From NCBI GenBank assembly GCA_040772905.1, contig JAXGXJ010000014.1:1-64000 (forward strand): DNA of 64,000 nucleotides, read 5' to 3'. Under the pieces are notes generated by a model. The model ran no database searches. It was not told the DNA's origin and worked only from the letters and a program-made list of their open reading frames with translations. Positions 20,193 through 30,099 of this stretch are shown here, one piece after another. Made by a program: the position numbers and the translations under genes. Source of the stretch: JAXGXJ01 sp040772905. GTDB lineage: Bacteria; Actinomycetota; Thermoleophilia; RBG-16-64-13. Position 1 is the stretch's first letter; each line of letters starts with the position of its first letter.

Positions 20193-20265
20193 GGGGGATT
20201 AGCTCAGTTGGGAGAGCGCCGCCTTTGCACGGCGGAGGTCGCCGGTTCGACCCCGGTATCCTCCA
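20193..20265 (+). tRNA. tRNA-Ala (anticodon TGC)
   Basis: 73 nucleotides with acceptor stem GGGGGAT/ATCCTCC (one G-T pair), D-arm TAGCTCAGTTGGGAGAGC, anticodon loop TTTGCAC and T-arm GGTTCGACCCC. CCA is not encoded. Confidence 0.95.
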
Positions 20266-20309
20266 CTTTCACATCGTCTACCGGCGGTCACGCCAGGGGA
20301 GAGAGCATT

Positions 20310-20738
20310 TTGAAGGTCCGTCGCATCCTGGTCGCAACCGACGGCACCGAGGTCTCCCTACGGGGAGTCGCCGCCGCGGCTGACGTGGCTCAGCGCTACG
20401 ACGCCGAACTGCTGCTCATGACCGCGGTACCTATTCCCCAGCACGTGGTGACGGCTGCCAAAATCGACGGTCGAGGCGTCGAGCGCTACGTGGAACGCAT
20501 GGCCGCGGAGGCGCTGCAGGGCGGCATCGACCTGCTCGGGCAGATGGGTAGGGGGGCGGCCGTGAAGGTGGTCACAGGTCATCCCGCCGAGAGTGTGGTG
20601 TCGGAGGCCGCGGCCAGCAGAGCCGATCTCGTGGTCATGGGACGTCGTTCACGAGTGGAACCGAAGGACTTGGTGTTGGGCAGCGTCAGCGACAGGGTCG
20701 CGCGCAATCTGAGCGTACCCATCCTGCTCATCCCCTGA
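20310..20738 (+). CDS. Universal stress protein (UspA family)
   Basis: A 142-residue single UspA domain starting at TTG 20310, with AGGGGAGAGAG upstream; the frame is open further into the tRNA-Ala but that part is not coding. Family blocks: RRILVATDGTEVSLRGV at the N-terminus and the ATP-binding loop VVMGRRSRVEPKDLVLGSVSDRV, equivalent to the usual GxRGxxxxxxxxxGSVS, followed by PILLIP. It probably binds ATP. The role in stress adaptation is inferred from the family. Confidence 0.9.
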   Translation: MKVRRILVATDGTEVSLRGVAAAADVAQRYDAELLLMTAVPIPQHVVTAAKIDGRGVERYVERMAAEALQGGIDLLGQMGRGAAVKVVTGHPAESVVSEAAASRADLVVMGRRSRVEPKDLVLGSVSDRVARNLSVPILLIP

Positions 20739-20908
20739 GCGGGCCTGTACGCGGCCTCTGCCTCTCTCGCCCACCCGCATCTGTGGCTTCTTCCTCTCAC
20801 CCTTCGCAGGGCACGCGTTGCGCCTATTCCACTCTTGGCGTACAAATGCCCCATAAGTCCGCTCTTAGGGATATTTCACATTTCAAAATAAAACTTTAGC
20901 AATACCTA

Positions 20909-20937
20909 TTGCAAAACACTGCCCCCTGTCTTACACT
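20909..20937 (+). promoter_or_regulatory. Candidate promoter of the GGDEF-like gene
   Basis: TTGCAA (20909-20914), 17-base spacer, TACACT (20932-20937), at the edge of one of the few AT-rich stretches in the window (20850-20940). A start near 20944 would leave almost no leader before the ATG at 20950. Confidence 0.5.
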
Positions 20938-20949
20938 CAGAGTGGAGAT

Positions 20950-21948
20950 ATGACAAGGGAGCGCACAGCACCAGTCCTGCGCCTCACCGAGCACCACAAA
21001 GCTCGGTCACGTATCTTGCTCTTCACGCTCCTCACCCTGTTGGTCCCAGCCGTATCGGGCGTGCGTTCGACGGCTGCGTGGGTGGTCTATGTCTTCTTCG
21101 CTCTTCTCTACTCTCTCTGGACCTTGCGCCTCAGCTCCATCTTCGCCCGCGACCGTCGGCTGGGTTACGTGCTCTGTCTCACCGACGTGGCCGTCCTTCT
21201 CCCGCTGCTTGTGTGGGACTCGGGGCGAGGCGTCCGCGCTCTCGTGGTGATCGTGTACGGGGCGGGGCTGGGTCTGAGCTATGTAATCGACCGCAGACAG
21301 ACCCGTCACGGCGCCGTGGCTCCTGTCTCGCTCGCAGGTCATCGGTGTAAGACAGGGAGGTCTCCGCGCATGTCCACTCCAGAGATGATGCTCGACCAGG
21401 CGCTGCGGACGCGGCTGAGCCTGTTCGGCAGCGAGGGCGCCCGCTTCGGCTTGGTGATCCTACGCGTGATGAGGTTCGAGGAAGCGGTCACCTACTACGG
21501 TGCGGACGTCGCCGGAAGGCTGCTCTCGGCGGTCGGTCGGCGGGGCCTGCGCCAGTTGGGTCCCGACGCTCAGCGTTTCCCCTTGAGCGGAGGCCGCATG
21601 GCCTTCCTGTTCGAGATCGAGCCGGCCTCCAGACGCTCCAGCAGTCGGGCCGACGAGTGGAGCGAGCCCTACGACGTGGAGGGCATGGCCATGCGTCTTG
21701 CCCGCAAGACCTGCGAGCATCTCATCGAGGGGCATCGGGTGGAGTGTGTGGTGGGGTGGGCTTCTGCCCCGGTGGACGGACTGACCGTGGAAGATCTGGT
21801 GGCGGCCGCTGAGACCGGCACCCGCAGCACCGAGGCCTTCCGTCGCGTGGGTGGAGCCCGAGTGGCCGCCCGTGTGGTGCCGACCTCCGGTGCCGCGCGC
21901 CGTGTGGTGGCCGCCGTGGCCGAGGAAGCCCGCACCGCTGTGGGCTAG
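20950..21948 (+). CDS. Membrane protein with degenerate GGDEF domain
   Basis: A 332-residue protein. Residues about 20-115 hold four hydrophobic segments (ILLFTLLTLLVPAVSG; WVVYVFFALLYSLW; VLCLTDVAVLLPLLVW; ALVVIVYGAGLGLSYVI). The C-terminal half resembles a GGDEF fold: FGLVILRVMRFEEAVTYYG, then a beta-hairpin reading LSGGRMAFLFEI where the GG(D/E)EF signature should be. Because the acidic catalytic residues are absent, diguanylate cyclase activity is unlikely, though it could bind c-di-GMP or GTP. The start lies right behind the promoter at 20909-20937. Confidence 0.65.
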   Translation: MTRERTAPVLRLTEHHKARSRILLFTLLTLLVPAVSGVRSTAAWVVYVFFALLYSLWTLRLSSIFARDRRLGYVLCLTDVAVLLPLLVWDSGRGVRALVVIVYGAGLGLSYVIDRRQTRHGAVAPVSLAGHRCKTGRSPRMSTPEMMLDQALRTRLSLFGSEGARFGLVILRVMRFEEAVTYYGADVAGRLLSAVGRRGLRQLGPDAQRFPLSGGRMAFLFEIEPASRRSSSRADEWSEPYDVEGMAMRLARKTCEHLIEGHRVECVVGWASAPVDGLTVEDLVAAAETGTRSTEAFRRVGGARVAARVVPTSGAARRVVAAVAEEARTAVG

Positions 21949-21996
21949 CACCGGGGTCGGGCCAGAGGCCCGGAGCCCTGTGGTACAGTTCCCTGC

Positions 21997-22953
21997 ATGG
22001 ACCATCGCCTCGATCGCGCCACGCTCAAGACCAAGACCATCGGTGTGCTCATGGGAGGGCTCTCGGGAGAACGAGAGATCTCGCTGCGTTCGGGCCGCAA
22101 CTGTCTGCGCGCCCTGGAATCGCGTGGCTACCGTGTCGTTGCCATCGATGCCGTCCGTGATGTCGCGCAGCGTCTTGACGAGGAAGGCGTGGAGGTCGCG
22201 TTCCTCGCCCTGCACGGCAGATACGGAGAAGACGGCACCATCCAGGGGCTGCTGGAGATGATGGGCATTCCCTATACGGGCTCGGGCGTGCTGGCCTCGG
22301 CGTTGGGCATGAACAAGATCGCTGCGAAGAAGGTGGTGCGAGGCAGCGGCATCCGTACTCCCGACTACTGCGAGATCGCCGCGGACGAGGTGCCCTCGGC
22401 GGCTTCCACCCGAGTGGAAGCAGAACTGGGACTTCCTGTGATGCTCAAGCCTGTGGAAGAAGGCTCCAGCCTGGGCGTGTTCAAGTGCAAGAGCCCTGCC
22501 GAGTTGCTGAGCGCGGTGGGGCACGGCCAAGCCGAGTTCGGGGCCATGTTCGCCGAACGTTTCGTCCCCGGCACCGAGATCACGGTGGGAGTGCTCCAGC
22601 ACGAAGCCGGCACCGAGGCGCTGCCCATCCTGGAGTTGGTGCCGGCCCACGACTTCTACGACTTCGAGGCCAAGTACACGGAGGGCCTCACCGAGTTCAT
22701 CCTGCCTGCCCGCCTGGAGCCTGTGGTGTATGCCGAGGCACAGCGCGTGGCCGTCGCGGCTTTCAACGCCGTGGGGTGCCGCGGGTACGCGCGCGTAGAC
22801 ATCATGGTGGACGGAGAGGGCACGCCGTGGTTCATAGAGGTGAACACCTTGCCCGGCATGACCGAACTCTCCGACCTGCCGGCCCAGGCCCGTGCAGCGG
22901 GCATGTCGTATGAAGAACTGGTCGAGACCATCCTCCTCACAGCTGTCGCCTAG
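21997..22953 (+). CDS. ddl: D-alanine--D-alanine ligase
   Basis: Cytoplasmic ATP-grasp ligase making the D-Ala-D-Ala terminus of peptidoglycan precursors. The 318 residues show the N-terminal GVLMGGLSGEREISLRSG, the serine loop EGSSLGVF, FIEVNTLPGMTELSDLPAQA at the active site and a typical C-terminus. Length and motifs are normal for a Ddl. It is the last intact gene before the indel-rich stretch begins. Confidence 0.95.
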   Translation: MDHRLDRATLKTKTIGVLMGGLSGEREISLRSGRNCLRALESRGYRVVAIDAVRDVAQRLDEEGVEVAFLALHGRYGEDGTIQGLLEMMGIPYTGSGVLASALGMNKIAAKKVVRGSGIRTPDYCEIAADEVPSAASTRVEAELGLPVMLKPVEEGSSLGVFKCKSPAELLSAVGHGQAEFGAMFAERFVPGTEITVGVLQHEAGTEALPILELVPAHDFYDFEAKYTEGLTEFILPARLEPVVYAEAQRVAVAAFNAVGCRGYARVDIMVDGEGTPWFIEVNTLPGMTELSDLPAQARAAGMSYEELVETILLTAVA

Positions 22954-22968
22954 GCCGTCGGCGGGGGC

Positions 22969-23857
22969 ATGGTGGCGAGCGGCATGATCGACGCGCACGC
23001 GCACATCTTCCCTCCGGAGATGGTGAGGGACCGGACCTCGCTCTTGGAGCGCGACCCGTGGTTCAGAGTGTTGTACGGCTCGCCGGTGGCGCGCATGGTC
23101 ACCGCCGAAGAGCTGGTGGAGGCGATGGATGCCGGCGGAGTGGACCTCACCGTGGTGTTCGGCTTCGCCTTTGCCGACCAGGGACTCTGCCGGTTGATGA
23201 ACGACTACGTGCTGGATGCGGTGTCGGCCCATGCCGGGCGGCTGGCCGGGCTGTGCTGCGTCTCACCCGACCGTCCCGGGGCGGTGGCCGAACTGGAGCG
23301 CTGTCTCGATGCGGGCATGCGGGGTTGTGGCGAGCTGGCCCCCGACGGACAGGGCTGGGGGGACGCGTTCCTTCCCTGCCTCGCGGACGGGGGGGCGGGC
23401 GCGCGCCCCGTGGGGGCGCGCGCCGGCATGGATGCCGTGGCTGCCTGTCTGAGTGAGCGGGGCCCGCCGCTCTTGGTCCACAGCAACGAGCCGGTGGGGC
23501 ACTCCTATGCCGGAAAGGGTGGCTTCACCCCCGAGGGCTGTCTGTCCTGGCGGGCCGCCTACCCCGACCTCACCGTCGTGTGCGCGCATGGGCGGCGGTC
23601 TCTTCCTCTACGAACTCATGCCCGAGGTGCGGCGGACTCTCAGCCGCGTCTACTACGACACCAGTGCTGTGCCCTCATCTCTATCGTCCCGATGTCTACG
23701 CGGTCGCCGTATCGTGCGCCGGGGGCGGACAAGCTTCTGTTCGGCAGCGACTATCTGCCCTTCCCGCGGGAGATACCGACGGGCTCGCCACCCTGGATTT
23801 AATCGAGCCCGCGCCGCCGTCTCAGGAGAGAACGCTCGCGGGGTGTATCGGCTTTGA
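22969..23857 (+). pseudogene. Amidohydrolase family protein, frame broken
   Basis: TIM-barrel metal-dependent hydrolase (amidohydrolase 2 type). It starts with a metal-binding IDAHAHIFPPE, then LLVHSNEPVGHSYAGKGG, and ends with a LLFGSDYLPFPREIPTG stretch carrying a metal Asp. The frame is intact to about 23588, where a C-A-H is followed by GGGLFLYEL only in another frame. The family reads CAHWGGG there, which two bases missing from runs of T and G would explain. A second shift near 23670-23700 returns to the first frame and a third near 23800 leads to the stop at 23857. This looks like a sequencing artefact in a real gene. The substrate is unknown. Confidence 0.75.
23398..23424. repeat. 12-bp perfect GC palindrome inside the amidohydrolase gene
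   Basis: GGCGCGCGCCCC (23398-23409), 3-base loop, GGGGCGCGCGCC (23413-23424). It is an extremely stable hairpin at the left boundary of the indel-rich stretch. Confidence 0.7.
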
Positions 23858-24741
23858 GGTCCTTGCCCGCTACGAACGCGTCCCACGACCACACCCCCGA
23901 TCTGCGCCGCCTGCTGGAGAGTCTTGTGGCCGGAGACACCGGTCTGGAAGATGCGCTGCAACGGCTGCGGCTGCTGCAGGTGGCCCAACCGAGGACTTCG
24001 CTCGTCTCGACACGCATCGCCATCTGCGCAAGGGCGTGCCCGAGGTGGTATACGCGCGTTTGCGCAAGACCGACGCTGCCCTTGAGGCCATCGTGTGGCG
24101 CTTCCTGTCCGAGCGGGGCTGGCGTTGGTCAGCCGCCTCGAACCGGCCCGGGCCGAGCGGCTGCGAGAGGCCCTGTCCGGCCGGGCGGGGGAGACGGCAG
24201 GCACGGTGAGGCGCAGGCCGCGACCGTCGCCGGCTTGACCGTCCCTGAACCCGACTTCCCCGGGCTGACCTTCAGCTACCACGCCGACGCCGGCACCCTT
24301 GCGGCACACACGCCCGCCTATGTGCCCCGCGCCCGCGCGGCTGCGTGGGTCTGCTCACGGCCGGCACCTCCGACATCCCGGTGGCCGAGGAGGCCGCCCT
24401 GGTGGTGGAACACATGGGTTGCCGGGTGGAGCGGCCATGATGGGGGTGGCCGGGCTTCACCGTCTGCTCGAGCCGCTCACCCGCATCATCGAAGCCGAAG
24501 CCGACGTCCTGGTGGTGGTGGCCGGCATGGAGGGGAGCCCTACCTCGGTGGTGGCCGGTCTGGTGGACATCCCTGTCATCGGGGTACCCACCTCCACGGG
24601 TTACGGCCTTGGCGGCGATGGTACGGCTGCGCTCTGCTCCATCCTGCAGAGTTGCTCGCCAGGTACCGTTCGTGAACATCGACAACGGAGTGGGCGCCGG
24701 AGCCGCGGCCGGGCCTGGCTGCCCGGCGCCACAGTCGCTAG
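23854..24741 (+). pseudogene. larB: LarB (pyridinium-3,5-biscarboxylate mononucleotide synthase), frame broken
   Basis: LarB carboxylates and hydrolyses nicotinic acid adenine dinucleotide as the first step to the nickel-pincer cofactor of lactate racemase; it is related to PurE. The N-terminal part (LRRLLESLVAGDTGLEDALQ, then LDTHRHLRKGVPEVVYA) and the PurE-like part (LLTAGTSDIPVAEEAA, MGVAGLHRLL, VVAGMEGSPTSVVAGLVDIP, GVPTSTGYGLGGDGTAAL, NIDNGVGAGAAAG) are all present but spread over three frames by several small indels. No larC or larE is visible here. Homology is clear and the broken frame is probably artefactual. Confidence 0.75.
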
Positions 24742-25887
24742 GGATCAGACCGAAGTCCTGGGGAGCATCGGCCCTCAGGCCGAAGCGATGCTCCAAGTGG
24801 TCGACGATGCGCACCGCGCCTTCCCATCACCGTAGGGGCTGATGGCGTTCGCCATACCTCGCATGCGGCCGCATCGGTGAGCAGCGACAATAACTCCGTG
24901 GCGATGACGGCATCGTCAGTCCCCACCAGCCGGGCCGTCCCCGCCTCGATGCCCTCCGGTCGCTCGGTGGTGTCGCGCATGACCAGCACCGGCTTGCCCA
25001 GCGTGGGAGCCTCTTCCTGGATGCCGCCCGAGTCGGTGATGACCACGTCCGCCGCCTTCATCAGGTGGACGAACGGGCGATAGGGCAACGGCTCGCTGAA
25101 CACCACTTGGGGCACGTCGCCCAGTGCGTCGTGGAACGTCTTGCGCACCACCGGGTTGAGATGGATGGGGAAGATGAAGGTGGTCGACGGGAGTTCGGCG
25201 CAGACTCTCTGGATGGCTTTGGCCACCTGTTCCATGGGCAGACGCCCCAGTTCTCCCGTCTGCACGGTCACCAGCACCTTGGGTCCGGGACGCTCGAGCG
25301 CCTCTCCTCACCCCGGCTCCCATTCCGGTGGGGCGGTCTCCGGGCGTGTGGCAAGGAGGGCGTCGATGACGGTGTTGCCGGTCACCAGGATGCGCTCCCG
25401 GGCTACGCCTTCCGCTGAGAGAGCCCGGCCGCCGCCGTCGTGCGTAGAACACCTCGGCGATGCGATCGGCCAAGCGGCGGTTCATCTCTTCCGGGAACGG
25501 GCTGTAGATGGTGTCGGTGCGGAGGCCCGCCTCCACATGTGCCACCGGATCATCCGATGTAGAAGGCGGCCAGCGCGGCGGCGAAGGTGGTGGTGGTGTC
25601 GCCGTGCACCAGCATGATGTCGGCTTCGCCGCCTCCAGCAGGGTCGATGCCGTTCAGCACCGCCGAAGTGATGTGCCCAAGGGTCTGACGTCGCTGCGCA
25701 TGATCTGCAGGTCGTGGTCCACGGCCAGCGAGAACGCGTTCATCACCTGGTCGAGCATCTCGCGATGCTGCCCGGTGAGGCACGTAATCACGCGGAAGCT
25801 GCCCCGACGCTGGAGTTCCAGCACCACGGGTGCCATTTGATGGCCTGGCCTGGTGCCGAAGGTGACGAACACGGCATGGCTGGGCAC
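24738..25887 (-). pseudogene. wecB: UDP-N-acetylglucosamine 2-epimerase (non-hydrolysing), frame broken
   Basis: Converts UDP-GlcNAc to UDP-ManNAc, the donor for TagA/WecG-type transferases encoded in this locus. Recognisable blocks in order: VFVTFGTRP and MAPVVLELQRRG, LTGQHREMLDQV, VHGDTTTTFAAALAAF, HVEAGLRTDTIYSPFPEEMNR and PIHLNPVVRKTF. The substrate and nucleotide-binding blocks ADVVITDSGGIQEEAPTLGK and VMRDTTERPEG follow. At least four shifts break the frame. The N-terminal family motif GTRPEAIK reads GTRPGHQ here, fitting missing bases. The start is a GTG at 25887 with AAGGAG upstream. It converges on larB. Confidence 0.8.
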
Positions 25888-27442
25888 GCTGACGAGAGCT
25901 CCTTGTCTCTGTAGTTCGGTACGTACTTCCGTCGCCGGCAGGTCGGCGGCGGATCTCTGGCGCACACAAAGACCCGCAGCGATGCCCGCGGCCTGTCCCA
26001 GCGCCACCGACACCGGGGATATGCGGTCGATCCCAAGGCCTCGTGGGTGACCGATATGCACCGTCCGGCCATGAGCAGATTGTCCAGGTCGCGGCGACGA
26101 TACTGCGATAGGAATACCGTACCAGTCGCCGGCGCTCAGGTACACCGACTGGACGATGCCTACCGCGCCGTCGCGGTGCAGGTCGACGGGATAGTAGCCT
26201 CGGGCGATGGAGTCGGCGGGGCTTGAGAGCGCGCTGGATGTCGCGCGCGGTGAGCTGGTGGTGGCCGGCGATGCGACGGCCCTCCTGCAGTAGGGCCGCT
26301 CGGCGGTCCGCACGATGCGGGACCGCTCGAACCCCGGCACGTGCTCGCGCAGGCGCGGTGGATCGCCTGTTCTGGTCGCTCGAGGACGGCCAGGATAGGC
26401 CAGCCCGCCCGGCTGCAGGTGGTCGCCGCAGGTCTCGCTGCCCGAGATCGACACCATGTCCGGCCACATGTTGCGGTCGATGAGCAGCCCCGCGGAGAAC
26501 CTCCACCTCCCCCGACCGGCGTAGGTCGCGCATGAAACTCCTGGAGTCCCACCACGCGGTAGGTCTCCACTTGACTACCCTCAGCAGGCATAGGCGGCCA
26601 GCCGGTCGAAATCCACCGGGCCGGCGAAGATGAGCGTCTGTCCTCGAGGGCACCGCCCTCGGCCCCCCAGCCAGTAGCCGGCTCCTGCCAATTGCCCCAG
26701 GTTCCCGTCACCTGCAAGTCGATGAACAGCGGTGCGTCCACTCTCACCAGCGCCCCGTGCTCGCGGGCGAACACCGAGACGATGCGCTTCTGAGCGACTC
26801 CTCCACCCACACCACCTTGCTGCCGAAGCGTGACGTCCACGGCCGCCCCCAGAGCGAGCGCCAGGGCGGCGGTGCGAAGGCGTCCACGTCGCAGGGCGTG
26901 GGATATCGCGTCCCCGGCTCGGGGAAGACGGCACGTCCTGCTCGGCCAGCCTACGGATGAGGTCGGTGTAGAATCCGCCCACCATGAGGTCCCCGCCCCA
27001 GGCCACCCCGTCGAAGCTCACCAAGCCGCGGGTGACGTTCCCGCCCAGCACCGAGGATTCCCCTCCAGGAGCACGGTGTGCGCTCCCATCCCCGCCGCGA
27101 CCGTGGCGGCGCTCATACCCGCGGCAAGCTGCCCCCCACCACGCACAGATCAGCGGCGATGGTGGTCATGGGCTCTTCGCCCAGGGCGTCGCGCTCAGTT
27201 GCTGTGAGGTGTACGCCGTGGTCTCCGGCCCAGAAGATCCGCTGAGGGGGTGGTCTCGGCCCTGTGGGCTTCGCTGGCAGCCGGACGAGTGGGTCCTGGA
27301 TGGGGCTGTTCTCGCGCGCGCAGCCGGCCACTCCACCTCCAGGATGATGGTGAGGCCCGCCGCCCCGGCCAACCCCAGGAACTGGCGGCGCGTGGTCAGG
27401 GCCTGTACCGTCCGGCTCTTCGCGGATATCGTCTTGTGTCAT
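25885..27442 (-). pseudogene. Tat-exported FAD-dependent oxidoreductase, frame broken
   Basis: FAD_oxidored-type flavoprotein. Near the N-terminus a twin-arginine signal, TTRRQFLGLAGAAGLTIIL, appears one frame away from the ATG at 27442, implying export across the membrane. The N-terminal FAD fold continues as AADLCVVGG, AATVAA and SVLGGNVTRGLVSFDGVAWGGDLMVGGF. The C-terminus retains the family-typical blocks (NLLMAGRCISVTHEALG; ISPVSVALGQAAGIAAGLC) in separate frames. Its 3' end meets the wecB start. Several indels break it. The substrate is unknown; an envelope or redox role is possible. Confidence 0.7.
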
Positions 27443-27614
27443 CGCTCCTCGAGGCTGTCATGGCAGTTTCCTCCCGGACTCTAGCCCAGGCAGTCGGGGA
27501 CGCGGCAAGAGCCGCTCCCGACACGCGGGGTCCGCCCCTGGTAGGCAGCACCCGTCTATTCCGCCAGAATTCGGCCAGTCCTCAGGCATCGAAACGAGAC
27601 GAAGGATGGTGGCG

Positions 27615-28086
27615 ATGAGCCGCATCATCGACGAACGCGGACGCATGCCCGGCAAAGTCAACGTCGTCGACATCCTCGTCTTCTTGGTCATCGTGGCGGT
27701 TGTCTTCGCGATCACCCGTCTGACGGGCAGCAGTTCGCAGAAGGTGCCGGGTGAGCGTGCAGTACAAGGTCGAGCAGCGAGGCGACTGTGGACGCCATCA
27801 CATGGTGGAGGAAGGGGGACGAGCGACGGATGAGGCCGGCACTGTCGCAGGAGGTCGTCAACATCGAAGTGAGTCCCACCGTGGAGGAGTACACGACTCC
27901 CAGGGCGAACTCAAAGAGTTCGAGTCACCCATCTTCAAGGACATTCTCATCACCGTGTCCGCAAGCCACGGTCACGGGTCGCACGGCCCGCATCGGCAGC
28001 GTCCAACTGCGGGTGGCAAGCCCGTCACTCTCATCGGGCATCGCTACGAGGTCAAGAGCACCATCTTCCGCGTGAAGACTTTCTGA
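27615..28086 (+). pseudogene. DUF4330 membrane protein, frame broken
   Basis: Starts at ATG 27615 after a GAAGGA sequence. The N-terminus, IIDERGRMPGKVNVVDILVF followed by one transmembrane helix, is the DUF4330 signature. The extracytoplasmic part continues through SVQYKVEQ, WWRKGDERR, EEYTTP and ends in GHRYEVKSTIFRVKTF. An extra G near 27749 (CCGGGTG for CCGGTG) and a missing G near 28013 (GGGTGGC for GGGTGGGC) account for two of the frame breaks. DUF4330 genes are neighbours of csaB clusters in other SLH bacteria, so a role in secondary-polymer assembly is plausible but unproven. Confidence 0.7.
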
Positions 28087-28147
28087 GTCGAGCCGTCGGA
28101 GCGCGGCCGCCGACTCCGGGAGGCGGGCACATGATCGAGTCCAGAAT

Positions 28148-30099
28148 ATGAGCACAGTCCAAGCGGCCGTCCGATCGTCGTTGACTGTCCGCGTCGTTGC
28201 GGGGCGCGCTTTGGCTGGCCGCGGCGGGGGCGGACATCGCTGGTGGGCCGCTTTCATCGCGCTTGCCGGCATACTCGCCGAGTGGGTGGCGACAGTGCTG
28301 TTCAGCCTTGAGCCACGCGGGCTCGCGTCCTCTGGGGCACAGTGACCATCCCCTGGAGCGCGCTGGCGCTGGCGCGGCTGTATCTATGGTTGCGCGACCG
28401 TCTGCCCGCCACCCCGGGTCGCGACCCGAGACCGCGCTGGGCGAGGGGCGCTGGATGCTCTTGGTGGGATCCGGATGCCTGGGCTTGGGCTGGGGACGTT
28501 GGTGTTGTCTTTCGCCACGCAGGAGTCGTCACCGTCAACGAGCTGGGGATGGCTCTCGCCGTCCCTCATCTGCGCTGGGTCGCGCCTGCCTTGCTGCTGG
28601 TGGTGGGGCGCTCATCCTTGGTGGCTGGTGATCGCTCCGGGCCGCGGCGCTCCCGGTCAGCGCGGCAGGAGGGGAGAGCGCGGATTTGGTCGGTCTGGCC
28701 GTGGTCGAAGGCGTCCCGGCCAAGGAGCACGGCGTCCGGCGCGAGTATGGCACCACCCGCAGGCCGGCCGCCGTGTGGCTGGGCACACTACTGGCGCTGG
28801 CGGGCGGGGTGGCGGCGGGGCTCGTCTCCGGCAGCGGGACCGTACTCATCGTGGCGCTCATAGCGGTCCTGGCTCTTGTCGTGCTGGTGTTCCTGGCGTC
28901 CCGAGGTGCTCCTGCTGGGCTTGGCGGCCTTCCCCTGGCTGGACTGGGGAGCGCGGGGCGACACTGGGCGGGCTCGGGCCTGGCCTGGGATGATGCCCTC
29001 CTGTTGGTTTCGGCGGTGTTGCTGCTGTGGTCGGTGCTCTATCTGCGCCGTGCGCGACTTCGACCATCCCCATCCTCTTGCCGGCCATCCTGGCCTTCGT
29101 GGCTGCCATCGGCTCGGTGGTGGTCCGGGAGGTGCCCGGCAGGGGGTCTTCGCCGCCCGCATCCTGTTTCAGCCGCTGCTCTTCTACTTCATCGGCTTCC
29201 TCTTCCCCAAGGGCCGGCGCTGGGCGCAGTGGACCGTGGCCATCTTCATGCTGGCCAGTGTCGCCTGGCGCTGCATGGGCTCTATCAGTACGTCACCGGC
29301 GCTCCCATGCCGGCCAGTTGGGTGGACGTGCGCGAGGTGGACATCGCCACTGGGCGTACTCCATCATCGAGGAATCCCAACGGCTCCGCGCTTTCCTCTG
29401 ATGGGGGCGCTCATCCGCTGAGCTTGGCTCTGGCGCGGGGTCTTCCCGCAGTGCAGCGCGGGGGCCATGGCGGTTGTGTGCGTGGTGCAGTTGGGCGGGG
29501 TTGCCGTCACCTTCAGCCGGGGCGCCTGGGTGGGTCTGGCCATAGGACTGGTGGCGTTGTTGATCCTCTCATACCGGCGCCATCTGGTGCCCTTGGTGGC
29601 CGCGGGTGGTGGTGTGGTCTGCGGCTCCGGCTCAGTTCTCCAATCGGCTGGTCTCTGCTTTCAGCTCCACCTACATCGCGAAGAGCATGACGGCTGCCGG
29701 TTGTTGGTGTGGGGCATGGCGCTCCAGAACCTGGCGGCCCATCCGCCTTCTTCGGGTTGGGCTTGGGCACCTTCGGAGGCACGGCGGCGGTGCGTTTCGG
29801 CTACGGGCCGGACTGTGGGTGGACAACTTCTATCTGCAACTGGGTGCTGAAGGCGGTCTCATCCTACTCGCCCTCTTCCTGTGGGTGCCGCTTGCAAAGG
29901 AAGCGACTTGTGAAGGCCCACGGTCAAGCGGCTGATCCCTACGTGCGCGCTGGTTGCCGGTACGTTCGGCGCCTTTCATGGCTGTGGCAGGCGCTGCAAC
30001 TTCACGGCGAGCGTGGGAGACCCTGGTGGTGGGGTGGGCTTCTGGTTCCCGCCGGGTTGGTGACCTCGACCGTGCTGCATCGCGAGGAGACGGACATGA
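28148..30099 (+). pseudogene. O-antigen ligase/polymerase-like membrane protein, frame broken
   Basis: A long, very hydrophobic reading region. The later part shows Wzy_C/O-antigen ligase features: FQPLLFYFIGFLFPKGRRWAQ, GLYQYVTGAPMPASWVD, VTFSRGAWVGLAIGLVALL, a periplasmic-loop stretch, FGLGLGTFGG and DNFYLQLGAEGGLILLALFLWV. These proteins polymerise or ligate lipid-linked glycans on the outer face of the membrane. Many indels scatter the sequence over all three frames, so the exact start is unsure. The first 500 bases could be a separate small membrane protein. The context fits assembly of the polymer pyruvylated by CsaB. Confidence 0.6.

Noticed and set aside
21460..23232. 590-codon minus-strand open frame
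   Set aside because: Antisense to the GGDEF-like gene, ddl and the amidohydrolase; histidine/arginine-rich shadow with no family signature.
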